Positions 18,441 through 26,263 of a stretch of 39,039 nt of DNA are shown one piece after another (the stretch's first letter is position 1; each line of letters opens with the position of its first letter). Below the pieces are notes generated by a model. That model ran no database searches, was not told where the DNA came from, and saw only the letters and a program-made list of their open reading frames with translations. The DNA is taken from positions 1-39,039 of the forward strand of contig NZ_JAFKIC010000152.1 of the NCBI RefSeq assembly GCF_017306585.1. The letters are read 5' to 3'. A program made the translations under genes and the position numbers. The DNA comes from Mesorhizobium sp. (GTDB lineage: Bacteria > Pseudomonadota > Alphaproteobacteria > Rhizobiales > Rhizobiaceae).

Positions 18441-18803
18441 ATGGCGCAAGAATCCGGTTTTGATTTCTTCGGCTTTGGCGACAAGCTCGGCAGCGAAGGC
18501 GAGGTGCGCGAGAAATTCTGGCGCACGGCCAAGAAAGCCGCGCGGCATATTCCGTTCATGGAAGATGTCGTGGCCGCCTATTACTGCGCCATGGACAAGA
18601 ACACGCCGCTGCGCGCCAAGGGCATCCTGATCGCCGCGCTCGGTTATTTCGTGCTGCCGATCGATCTCATTCCCGATTTCGTCGTCGGGCTTGGCTTCAC
18701 CGACGACATCGCCGTGCTGACCGCCGCGATCACCGCCGTCAGCGCCCACATCACGCCCGCGCACCGGCAGGCCGCCAGGGACGCTATCGCCGACAGGAGC
18801 TGA
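18441..18803 (+). CDS. DUF1232 (YkvA) family membrane-associated protein
   Basis: 120-residue protein with the DUF1232 hallmark VLPIDLIPDFVVGLGFTDD in a hydrophobic central hairpin, preceded by a basic amphipathic stretch (REKFWRTAKKAARHIPFMED). Function is unknown. The ATG at 18441 is chosen over 18435 and earlier codons because GAGGAG lies at the right distance upstream. The gene stands alone between the large palindromic repeat and 270 bp of intergenic DNA. Confidence 0.88.
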   Translation: MAQESGFDFFGFGDKLGSEGEVREKFWRTAKKAARHIPFMEDVVAAYYCAMDKNTPLRAKGILIAALGYFVLPIDLIPDFVVGLGFTDDIAVLTAAITAVSAHITPAHRQAARDAIADRS

Positions 18804-19076
18804 ACCGGCCCCCGGCACCGCACCATCTCCTGGACAGCGGCGTTCAGCGGCGGCGTAAAGTCAAACTCTTGCCGTTTTCGTGGCCTCCAAGTCGCCTAAG
18901 GGACGTCGCGCCACCCGCTCGCAAGGCGGCGGCGCGGGAATGGCGGCGGTTTCCTGGGGTGGATGTCCTTTTCTCTTGGGAAATTCACCGTTTGGTAACC
19001 CAGATTAAATCAAAATGAAGCGACGGCAGGACGCAAGGCGGCCCGCCTCCGCACCATTTGGAATACGGGAAAAACG

Positions 19077-19580
19077 ATGCGCGGATTGATAGCTATAGTT
19101 TCGAGCCTGGTCCTGGCGGCTTCGGCAATGCCGGCGCTGGCCCAGCAGGCGACCAAGATCGGCCAGCACAATGCCTGGGGCACCTACAGCTACCAGGCTC
19201 AGGGCGGCAAGGTCTGCTACGTGCTGACCGTGCCGACCGACAAGCAGCCGCCGACGCTCGATCATGGCGACATGTTCTTCTTCGTCAGCCAACGCCCCGG
19301 CCAGCAGGTGTCCTACGAGCCCCAGTTCATCGCCGGCTACAATTTCCAGGAAGGCTCCAAGGCCACCGTCACCATCGACAAGAAGTCCTTCTCGATGTTC
19401 ACCCGCGGCAAATCGGCCTGGGTCGAGAACGCCGCCGAGGAACCCGTGCTGATCGCCGCCATGAAGACCGGTTCCGACATGAAGGTGACGGCCAAGTCGG
19501 GCCGCGGCAATCCGACTTCCTACGTCTTCTCGCTCAAGGGCATCTCGGCCGCGCTTGCCTCCATCGCCAAGTGTAAATAA
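19077..19580 (+). CDS. IalB (invasion-associated locus B) family secreted protein
   Basis: 167-residue exported protein. The signal peptide is residues 1-22 (core IAIVSSLVLAASAMPALAQQ). The mature part has IalB-family patterns: AWGTYSYQAQGGKVCYVLT, HGDMFFFVSQRPGQ, IDKKSFSMFTRGKSAWVE and the C-terminal FSLKGISAALASIAKCK. The two cysteines (near residue 47 and the C-terminus) may form a disulfide. IalB was named in Bartonella, but family members are widespread in non-pathogenic rhizobia, so no invasion role is implied. GGGAA precedes the ATG, and an intrinsic terminator follows at 19618. Confidence 0.87.
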   Translation: MRGLIAIVSSLVLAASAMPALAQQATKIGQHNAWGTYSYQAQGGKVCYVLTVPTDKQPPTLDHGDMFFFVSQRPGQQVSYEPQFIAGYNFQEGSKATVTIDKKSFSMFTRGKSAWVENAAEEPVLIAAMKTGSDMKVTAKSGRGNPTSYVFSLKGISAALASIAKCK

Positions 19581-19617
19581 GCCGGGCCGAACCAGGCGAA
19601 ACTCGTTTTTGAGATGC

Positions 19618-19648
19618 AAGGCCGGGCGTAAGTCCGGCCTTTTGCGTT
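19618..19648 (+). terminator. Intrinsic terminator after IalB-family gene
   Basis: AAGGCCGG (19618-19625) pairs with CCGGCCTT (19634-19641) around an eight-base loop and is followed by TTGCGTTT. It sits about 40 bp after the stop at 19580 and just before the convergent ClC gene's stop codon. Confidence 0.75.
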
Positions 19649-20998
19649 TCAGCCCTGCGCTGGCGCTGTCTCCGCCCGCCGCCGCCGGATCGCCTCGGCG
19701 ATGAAGACACGCGACAGCGCGTGGTAGAGCGGCTCGTGCGAGATCATGCGCGCCGTGCCGTAGCCCAGCATCGAGGCCAGCATCAGGGCGATGACATTGT
19801 CGTGGTTTCCGGTCATCTCCAGGATGATGACGAAGGCCGTCATCGGCGCCTGCACCACGCCGGCGAAGTAGCCCGCCATGCCGAGCAGCGCAGCAGCACC
19901 GGTGCTGGCGCCGAAGAGGAGGCCGAGCGAACTGCCTATGCCCGCGCCGACCGCCAGCGACGGCGCGAAGATGCCGCCCGGAATGCCCGACACCATAGAC
20001 AGAAGACCCGCCAGGAATTTTTCGGCGAAGAAGAACCAAGGCAGCGGCGCGCCTTCCACCGCACCGCGCGCCTGGGCATAGCCGGTGCCGAAGGTCAGCC
20101 CGCCCGAGGCGATGCCGATCACCGCCACGGCAAGCCCGCAGATGGCGGCCACCAGCAGCGCGCGCCACAGCGGCTGCAGCGCGTTCCAGCGCCGGATCCG
20201 CCGCGTTATCTTCAAGGCCAGCAGCGAAAACAGCGCGCCGAACCCGCCGCCGATGATGCCGCAGCCAAGCACCAGCGGCCAGTCGGCGCCAAACGCGATC
20301 GTATCCTTGGAAACGCCGAAATAGGTGTAGTTGCCGAGCAGGCCGAGCGAAGCGATGCCGGCCAGGATCACCGCCGTCAGCACCAGCCCGTTGGTGCGCG
20401 CCTCATAGGTGCGGCCCATTTCCTCGATGGCAAAGACGATGCCGGCGAGCGGCGTGTTGAAGGCGGCGGCGATGCCGGCGGCAGAGCCGGCCAGGATGAG
20501 GCCCCGCGCCTGCGCCATGCCGCCCCAGCGCGCCGCCTGCAGCATCAGCGAGGCGCCGACCTGCACCGTCGGCCCCTCGCGGCCGATGGAGGCGCCGCAG
20601 AACAGGCCGACGACGGTCAGCGCGATCTTGCCCGCCGCAAGGCGCAGCGACAAAAGATGGTTGCGGTCTTCCTCATCCCTCAGATGCCGCGCGGCGATCG
20701 CCTGCGGAATGCCGCTGCCTTGCGAACCCGGAAAGAAGGCGTGCGCCAGCCACGCGCACAGCACGAAGCCGAGCGGCGTGATTGCAAGCGGCAGGTAGAA
20801 ACGCCAGCCGCCGCCAGTGCCGGTCATGGCATGGAACAGCGCCTGCGCCTTGTCGGCCAGCACCGCGAACAGCACGCTGATGACGCCGATCGAAATGGCC
20901 CCGGCCCAGAACACCAGCCGCGGCTGCCAGACGCGCCGTGAGCCGAGCATCGCGCGCGAACGCCGCAGAAAGGGGTATTTTCGCGATTGAGGGGCCAT
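19649..20998 (-). CDS. ClC family chloride channel/antiporter
   Basis: 449-residue membrane protein with all ClC selectivity signatures: GSGIP (residues 94-98), GREGP (with gating Glu141), and GGIFAPSLAVGA near the C-terminal half. The internal acidic pair in FAIEEM (Glu192/Glu193) matches the proton glutamate region of bacterial Cl-/H+ antiporters, so exchange rather than passive channel activity is likely (inference). No C-terminal CBS domain is present. The ATG at 20998 has AAGGACA upstream. Earlier codons to 21046 lie in the heptamer repeat and are rejected. It is convergent with the IalB-family gene. Confidence 0.93.
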   Translation of the reverse strand: MAPQSRKYPFLRRSRAMLGSRRVWQPRLVFWAGAISIGVISVLFAVLADKAQALFHAMTGTGGGWRFYLPLAITPLGFVLCAWLAHAFFPGSQGSGIPQAIAARHLRDEEDRNHLLSLRLAAGKIALTVVGLFCGASIGREGPTVQVGASLMLQAARWGGMAQARGLILAGSAAGIAAAFNTPLAGIVFAIEEMGRTYEARTNGLVLTAVILAGIASLGLLGNYTYFGVSKDTIAFGADWPLVLGCGIIGGGFGALFSLLALKITRRIRRWNALQPLWRALLVAAICGLAVAVIGIASGGLTFGTGYAQARGAVEGAPLPWFFFAEKFLAGLLSMVSGIPGGIFAPSLAVGAGIGSSLGLLFGASTGAAALLGMAGYFAGVVQAPMTAFVIILEMTGNHDNVIALMLASMLGYGTARMISHEPLYHALSRVFIAEAIRRRRAETAPAQG

Positions 20999-21013
20999 GT
21001 CTGTCCTTTTTGG

Positions 21014-21100
21014 ATAGGCAGTAGGCAGTAGGCAATAGGGGGACAAGGAAATTGGACATACCCTTCCCTATTCCCTATTCCCTACTCCCTATTCCCCTAC
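21014..21100. repeat. Second heptamer-word hairpin element
   Basis: The left arm has GGCAGTA at 21017 and 21024 and GGCAATA at 21031; the right arm has CCCTATT/CCCTACT at 21066, 21073, 21080 and 21087, then CCCCTAC. The arms can pair (AATAGGG with CCCTATT). The word TATTCCCTACT (21076-21086) is the exact reverse complement of 1953-1963 in the first element. It lies between the divergent ClC and rlmN genes. Confidence 0.8.
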
Positions 21101-21198
21101 CCCGGCATGACTCCGGCCTCAACCTGTGCTATGCGCCCGCCCAACATGTCCGGCACGATGGATGAAATCGGCCGCAAACCGCTTATATCTGTGCAACC

Positions 21199-22434
21199 AT
21201 GACCCTTTCACTCGACCTCACCAACGAGGGTGCCCGCGACGCATTGCGCGCCCGCGCCATGACGGCCGAAAAGCCGTCGCTGATCGGCCTGACGCGCGCC
21301 GAACTGGCCGCCGCCCTCATCGACGCCGGCATCGTGCCGGAGCGCCAGGCCAGGATGCGCGCCCAGCAGCTCTGGCACTGGATGTATGTGCGCGGCGTCT
21401 CCGACTTTGCCGGCATGTTCAACATCTCCAAGGACCTGCGCGCCGAGCTCGACAAGCATTTCACCGTCGCACGGCCCGAGATCGTCGAGGAGCAGATTTC
21501 CGCCGACGGCACACGAAAGTGGCTTTTCCGCTTTCCGCCGCGCGGCGCCGGCCGTCCAGTCGAGATCGAGACCGTCTACATTCCCGAGGAAGGTCGCGGC
21601 ACGCTCTGCATCTCCTCGCAGGTCGGCTGCACTCTGACCTGCTCGTTCTGCCACACCGGCACGCAGAAGCTGGTGCGCAACCTGACGGCGGAAGAGATTC
21701 TCGCCCAGTTGCTGACCGCGCGCGACCGGCTGGGCGATTTCCCCGACCGCGACACGCCCGACGGCGCCATCGTGCCGTCCGAGGGCCGCAAAGTGTCCAA
21801 CATCGTCATGATGGGCATGGGCGAACCGCTCTATAATTTCGAGGCGGTGAAGAAGGCGCTGCTGATCGCTTCCGACGGCGACGGCCTGTCGCTGTCGAAG
21901 CGCCGCAGCACGCTCTCGACCTGCGGCGTGGTGCCGGAAATCGCCCGCACCGGCGAGGAGATCGGCGTCATGCTGGCGATCTCGCTGCATGCCACCAATG
22001 ACGATCTGCGCGACCTCCTGGTGCCGATCAACAAGAAGTTCCCGCTCAAGGACCTGATCGCCGCCTGTAAGGCCTATCCGGGCCTTTCCAACGCCAAGCG
22101 CATCACCTTCGAATATGTGATGCTGAAGGACGTCAACGATTCCCTCGACGACGCCAGGGCGCTGATCAAGCTGTTGAAGGGCATTCCGGCCAAGATCAAC
22201 CTGATCCCGTTCAACCCGTGGCCCGGCACCAACTACCAGTGCTCGGACTGGGAGACGATCGAGAAATTCGCCGACTACATCAACAATGCCGGCTATGCCT
22301 CGCCGATCCGCACGCCGCGCGGCCGCGACATCCTCGCCGCCTGCGGCCAGCTCAAGTCGGAATCGGAACGCATGCGCAAGGTCGACCGGCTGGCGCTGGA
22401 AGCCATGATGATCGCGGGGCACGGCGAGGCGTGA
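21199..22434 (+). CDS. rlmN: Dual-specificity 23S rRNA/tRNA adenine-C2 methyltransferase
   Basis: 411-residue radical-SAM enzyme that methylates A2503 of 23S rRNA and A37 of some tRNAs. The [4Fe-4S] cysteines are Cys144, Cys148 and Cys151 ([12 protein letters not shown]). The two catalytic cysteines are Cys137 (seven residues before the cluster, as in RlmN) and Cys382 (ACGQL). [28 protein letters not shown] and [10 protein letters not shown] are also family patterns. No clear Shine-Dalgarno precedes the ATG, but TTATAT lies about 12 bases upstream, so the leader may be very short. The stop overlaps the GTG start of the next gene (GTGA), coupling rlmN to three small membrane genes. Confidence 0.96.
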   Translation: MTLSLDLTNEGARDALRARAMTAEKPSLIGLTRAELAAALIDAGIVPERQARMRAQQLWHWMYVRGVSDFAGMFNISKDLRAELDKHFTVARPEIVEEQISADGTRKWLFRFPPRGAGRPVEIETVYIPEEGRGTLCISSQVGCTLTCSFCHTGTQKLVRNLTAEEILAQLLTARDRLGDFPDRDTPDGAIVPSEGRKVSNIVMMGMGEPLYNFEAVKKALLIASDGDGLSLSKRRSTLSTCGVVPEIARTGEEIGVMLAISLHATNDDLRDLLVPINKKFPLKDLIAACKAYPGLSNAKRITFEYVMLKDVNDSLDDARALIKLLKGIPAKINLIPFNPWPGTNYQCSDWETIEKFADYINNAGYASPIRTPRGRDILAACGQLKSESERMRKVDRLALEAMMIAGHGEA

Positions 22435-22853
22435 TTTCCATCAGGCGGTTGGCTGCAAACCTGTTCTGCTATGTTTTGGCCGCCTGGGCGATGAGCCTGG
22501 TTTACATGGTCTCTGGCCGGCTGATCGGCGGGCACGGCCCGGCCTCGCTTTTGGGCATGGAGGGTCTGCGGATGATGGCGCTGCAGACCGTCATCCTCGC
22601 CCAGTACGCTGCCCTGCCGGCGATCCCCATGATTGTCGCGTCGCAGATGCTGGAGACGAAGCGGTGGCCCCATTTCGTCCTGGGTGGGATACTGGTCGGG
22701 ATCTGCGTTTTCGCCCTGAGGGTTGCCTATCCCTTCGGGCAGAGCCCCGGCACGGCCCTGCTGGTACGCTCGATTGCCGCTGGCGGCGTCGCGGGATTTG
22801 TCTATTACTCGCTCGAGGGCAGGTTCACACAAGCATCCAGACAATCCGCATGA
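22431..22853 (+). CDS. Small four-helix membrane protein, copy 1 of 3
   Basis: 140-residue protein with four predicted membrane helices. The start is a GTG overlapping the rlmN stop (GTGA), with GGCGAGG just upstream. Helix 1 follows a basic start ([20 protein letters not shown]). A central P[16 protein letters not shown] segment and a C-terminal helix ending [10 protein letters not shown] follow. These features recur at matching places in the next two proteins, so the three look like diverged tandem paralogues. I do not recognise the family. The four-base coupling to rlmN and to copy 2 implies co-translation; a link to RlmN function is not implied by the protein itself. Confidence 0.75.
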   Translation: MISIRRLAANLFCYVLAAWAMSLVYMVSGRLIGGHGPASLLGMEGLRMMALQTVILAQYAALPAIPMIVASQMLETKRWPHFVLGGILVGICVFALRVAYPFGQSPGTALLVRSIAAGGVAGFVYYSLEGRFTQASRQSA

Positions 22854-23299
22854 ACCGTCTCATGGCCCGGTCGAAACGCTTCACCACGATAGCGGTCGGC
22901 TATGTCGCGGCCGTGCTGACCTCGATCCTGGTGCCGGTGCTGCTGATCGTGCTGCTGGAAGGCATCGAATATGGAAACTGGTCCATGCTCTTCACCTTCG
23001 ACTGGCTGGGTTCCTTCCCGCTCGCCGTTCTGACGGTGATGGCCTGCGCGCTGCTGATCGTCGGCCCCGCAATCCTCATTGCCGAACGGCGTTCGCTGCG
23101 CGGCTGGTTCTATTTCGCCGTCACCGGCGCCGTCACCTCCATGGCCTTTGGCGTCCTGGTTCCAGGTTCGGCCGGCGGATTCGTCTTCAACCCGGGCTTT
23201 CTCGGCTTTCTGGCCACGGCGGGCACCGCTGCCGGCTGGGTCTACTGGCTACTGGCTGGCCGCAGTTCCGGTTCCCTCATGGACCGGGATCCGGAATGA
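22850..23299 (+). CDS. Small four-helix membrane protein, copy 2 of 3
   Basis: 149-residue protein with four predicted membrane helices. The ATG overlaps the stop of copy 1 (ATGA, 22850-22853). Counterparts of copy 1 and copy 3 segments are visible: RFTTIAVGYVAAVLTSILV at the N-terminus, PAILIAERRSLRGWFYFAV in the middle and GWVYWLLAGR at the end. The conserved layout (first helix, short loop, second helix, then acidic-basic loop AERR before an aromatic third helix) argues for common descent. No catalytic motif is seen. Its stop overlaps the start of copy 3. Confidence 0.75.
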   Translation: MNRLMARSKRFTTIAVGYVAAVLTSILVPVLLIVLLEGIEYGNWSMLFTFDWLGSFPLAVLTVMACALLIVGPAILIAERRSLRGWFYFAVTGAVTSMAFGVLVPGSAGGFVFNPGFLGFLATAGTAAGWVYWLLAGRSSGSLMDRDPE

Positions 23300-23748
23300 C
23301 CCGCTTCGTCGCATATATCGTGCGCTTCGCCATTATCCTGTTCGGCTATGCCGTCGCCGCGCTGGCGGCGAGCGCCTTCCTGAATGTGCTGTTCCTGGCC
23401 TCCAGCGGACTGATGGCACACGATCAGCCGCATGCCGTGCCGGCCTCGCTGATTTTCTCGGTCCCCTTCGTCGCCCTGTTCGTCGCCTATTTCGCCTTCC
23501 TGCCGTCGGTGGCCGTCATCCTGGTCGCCGAAATCCTCGGCCGGCGCGACTGGCTGTTCTACGCTCTGGCTGGCGCGGTGGTGGCGGGCGTCTTCCTCGG
23601 CCTTGTCGACCACGCCGATGACACGACCTTCGCGGTTACCAACACCAGCGCCATCATGGCGGTGATCGGCGGCGGCATGGTCGGCGGCATCTTTTACTGG
23701 TTCAGCGCCGGCCGCTGGGCCGGAAGCTGGTGGCGCAACGAACCGTGA
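23296..23748 (+). CDS. Small four-helix membrane protein, copy 3 of 3
   Basis: 150-residue protein with four predicted membrane helices, starting at an ATG that overlaps the stop of copy 2 (ATGA, 23296-23299). The segments matching its neighbours are RFAIILFGYAVAALAASAF, SVAVILVAEILGRRDWLFYA and the C-terminal GGIFYWFSAGR. Copies 2 and 3 resemble each other most (AExxxRxWxFYxxxGA in both). It is the last gene of the rlmN unit; 72 bp of non-coding DNA separates it from the convergent LysE-family gene. Function is unknown. Confidence 0.75.
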   Translation: MTRFVAYIVRFAIILFGYAVAALAASAFLNVLFLASSGLMAHDQPHAVPASLIFSVPFVALFVAYFAFLPSVAVILVAEILGRRDWLFYALAGAVVAGVFLGLVDHADDTTFAVTNTSAIMAVIGGGMVGGIFYWFSAGRWAGSWWRNEP

Positions 23749-23820
23749 CCGACGGGCGCGAGCCGGTCTTCCCGGGTAAAAGTTCCGCCGGTCCAGCGAC
23801 AATGACCGAATGGAAATGGC

Positions 23821-24462
23821 CTACTTCGCCTGGGCGGTCAGGATCTTGAGCGCGAAGGCGGAAAAGACGCCGGCGAAGAGATAGTCCACCACCCGCGTCA
23901 CGCGCGGGCTTGCCTTCATCGCCGCCGAGAATTTCTCCGCCGCCAGCACCATCGGCGCCGTCACCGGGATCGACAGCACGATGAACATGGCGCCGAGGAA
24001 GAACAGCTTTCCCTGCGCGTGCGGATCATGCGCGGAGACGAACTGCGGCAGGAAGGTCATGAAGAACAGGATGATCTTGGGGTTGAGCAGGTTGACGCCC
24101 AACCCTGCCGCCCAGCTGCGGAACAGCGAAATCTGCGGGCCTGACTTCTTCTCCGGCGAAAACGCCGATCCCTTGGCGATCGCCTGCCAGGCGAGGAAGA
24201 CGAGATAGCCGGCGCCGAAGATCTTCAGCACGAAGAAGGCCATGGGCGAAGCGACGATCAGCGCCGAGACGCCGACCACCACCAGCGTGGTGTGGATCAG
24301 CGTGCCGCACAGCGCACCCGCCATGGAGGCGAAGCCGGTCGCGCGCCCCTGGCTCAGCGTGCGCGACACGAACAGCGTCATGTCGGGCCCGGGCGTGATC
24401 GCCAGGATGACGGTGGCGATGGCGAACGGGATCAGCGTGGTTGTGTCGGGGATGAAGGGCAT
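23821..24462 (-). CDS. LysE/RhtB family amino-acid exporter
   Basis: 213-residue inner-membrane protein with about six hydrophobic helices and the family hallmarks: ATVILAITPGPDMTLFVSRT near the N-terminus, GALCGTLIHTTLVVVGVSAL, and the C-terminal-half GLGVNLLNPKIILFFMTFLP. Family members export amino acids such as lysine, threonine or homoserine lactone; specificity cannot be read here. The ATG is at 24460-24462. Its upstream region (24463-24646) is AT-richer than its surroundings and probably holds divergent promoters for this gene and the hydrolase. Confidence 0.93.
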   Translation of the reverse strand: MPFIPDTTTLIPFAIATVILAITPGPDMTLFVSRTLSQGRATGFASMAGALCGTLIHTTLVVVGVSALIVASPMAFFVLKIFGAGYLVFLAWQAIAKGSAFSPEKKSGPQISLFRSWAAGLGVNLLNPKIILFFMTFLPQFVSAHDPHAQGKLFFLGAMFIVLSIPVTAPMVLAAEKFSAAMKASPRVTRVVDYLFAGVFSAFALKILTAQAK

Positions 24463-24646
24463 GAGTGGTTACCTGTTTTGGCGAGCCGGACCATTCTGCC
24501 ATTCTCGCCGTTCGTCAATACCGTGCCGGTTTTCACCCATTCTTCACGACAGCAATACTCCCAGCAATAACGCCGTCATTGTATTTACCTATCACCAATT
24601 GCTTTGTACGCTTTCGCGGAGAGATGGCGATTTGGGGTGAATAGCC

Positions 24647-26245
24647 ATGAAAAGCAGACTACGCAGATGGCTTGTTGCTGCCGCTTGGGTTTTACCGCTG
24701 CTTTTGATCCTTGCTTCAAAAGCATCCTATTCAGGGCCGGACACAAATTACCACCCCATCTGCAGCACGGCAGGTGAAGCGGGCTGCGTTCCATTTGCCG
24801 CCTATGTGCAGCACAGAGACAAATGCGCCGGTGGAAAGGCTGATCGGGATAGATGTTTTGGCGTCGGCAATGATGGCTGGGACACTCTTCGCATGGACGG
24901 CTGGAAGAACAACAGCAGCCTGGAGCCGCAGCCATTCGAATACGCAACCCTGGAGTATCTGTCCAACGGGCCACAGGCCGGTCAGCTTTTCGATACGCGG
25001 CAACTCGACGCAATCGTCGGGCGGTTGAATGAGCTGGTGACGCAGCGCAGGCCGATCATGCTCGTGATTTTCGCACATGGCTGGCACCATAACGCTTACG
25101 AAAACCACGATCCGGCCAAAGCGGACAACATCGAGGCAACAGGCGACCGACCCTACAACCAGAACCTCAATTTGCTGGCCTTCAAACATATTCTGGCCAA
25201 GACCAACTATGAACTCGGGGCGCAGGGAGAGCCTCCCCGCACGGTCTTTGGAATTTATATCGGTTGGAACGGCGGCCCGGCGAACAGCTATCTGAACGCT
25301 GCCAGGATCGGCCGCGCTGCCGACCGGATCGGCGCTTCCAACGATTTCGCGGCCGACATGGCGCGCATCAACGCCGCGGTCAACCCGTCACCCAGCTTGG
25401 TCACCCCTGTGCTCGCGATCGGCCACTCGTTCGGAGGCCGATTGCTGTCTCGCTACATGCTGAAGCTGGTCGAGCAGGCCCAGGGGCCGGTTCAGCCCTT
25501 TGGCCCGAGGAGCCTGGTCGCGACCATTAACCCGGCAATCGGTGCGGACGCGTTTGACGACTTGATGCGGGCAGGACACCAGGACGGCTCCGATCTGCCC
25601 TATTGGATCAATGTCACATCCGCCGACGACTGGGCCACTGGCACGGTGCTTCCCGTTGCCGCATCGCTCGGCCGGGCCGTCGGTTTCGAGATCGGCATCA
25701 CCGACAAGGTTTTCGCCGCAAGCGCATACAGATCGATCGGACATTACAGCCCGTATCTGACGCACATACTGGAATTGCCTTACGTCCGAGCTGGCGAGAA
25801 ATGCCAGGATGCCAATGGCTGCTTTGAATTTCAGGGCTGCTCGATCCCGAACAGTGAGAAGAAATGGCAGGCATATTTTGCAGCGCCTGGCCCAAGCACC
25901 CGGCAGACGCAGTGGTATCGGGTCGATGCCGTCAAACAGGAGAAAGTGTCACGGCTATTTTATCTCAACCCGAGCACGCAATGCGATTCCCGGTTCTACT
26001 TTGTGGACCTCAAGTCCGTTCCGTCGAAGTCGGATTATCCCGGAATGCCGAAATGGATGTGGAACATCCGAGCCGACAAGGAAGGCATCAACACGTCCGA
26101 CGCGACCAATGACTGCCTTCCAACGGTCGATAACGGCCGAAAGGAATGTGACAAGAAGACCAGCGCGGCCGTGCATAACGCCTTCGTGCAGACCCGTTTC
26201 GTGCGCATGTTCCTCGAACTTGTGCTTGCCAAGTCGGGGACATGA
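24647..26245 (+). CDS. Secreted/anchored alpha/beta hydrolase, unrecognised family
   Basis: 532-residue protein with an N-terminal hydrophobic segment (residues 9-24, AAAWVLPLLLILASKAS) that is a signal peptide or anchor. The nucleophile elbow is LAIGHSFGGRLL (Ser261), and an oxyanion-type loop VIFAHGWHHNA (His144) precedes it, so a serine hydrolase is likely. Candidate acid and base residues cannot be assigned. Many cysteines (for example CSTAGEAGC, CQDANGCFEFQGC) suggest disulfides outside the cytoplasm. The sequence is less GC-rich than its neighbours, with many AAT, TTT, ATT and TTG codons, hinting at later acquisition. GGGGTG precedes the ATG. Substrate unknown; it stands alone. Confidence 0.72.
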   Translation: MKSRLRRWLVAAAWVLPLLLILASKASYSGPDTNYHPICSTAGEAGCVPFAAYVQHRDKCAGGKADRDRCFGVGNDGWDTLRMDGWKNNSSLEPQPFEYATLEYLSNGPQAGQLFDTRQLDAIVGRLNELVTQRRPIMLVIFAHGWHHNAYENHDPAKADNIEATGDRPYNQNLNLLAFKHILAKTNYELGAQGEPPRTVFGIYIGWNGGPANSYLNAARIGRAADRIGASNDFAADMARINAAVNPSPSLVTPVLAIGHSFGGRLLSRYMLKLVEQAQGPVQPFGPRSLVATINPAIGADAFDDLMRAGHQDGSDLPYWINVTSADDWATGTVLPVAASLGRAVGFEIGITDKVFAASAYRSIGHYSPYLTHILELPYVRAGEKCQDANGCFEFQGCSIPNSEKKWQAYFAAPGPSTRQTQWYRVDAVKQEKVSRLFYLNPSTQCDSRFYFVDLKSVPSKSDYPGMPKWMWNIRADKEGINTSDATNDCLPTVDNGRKECDKKTSAAVHNAFVQTRFVRMFLELVLAKSGT

Positions 26246-26263
26246 CGCGTCCGGAGATCCAGC

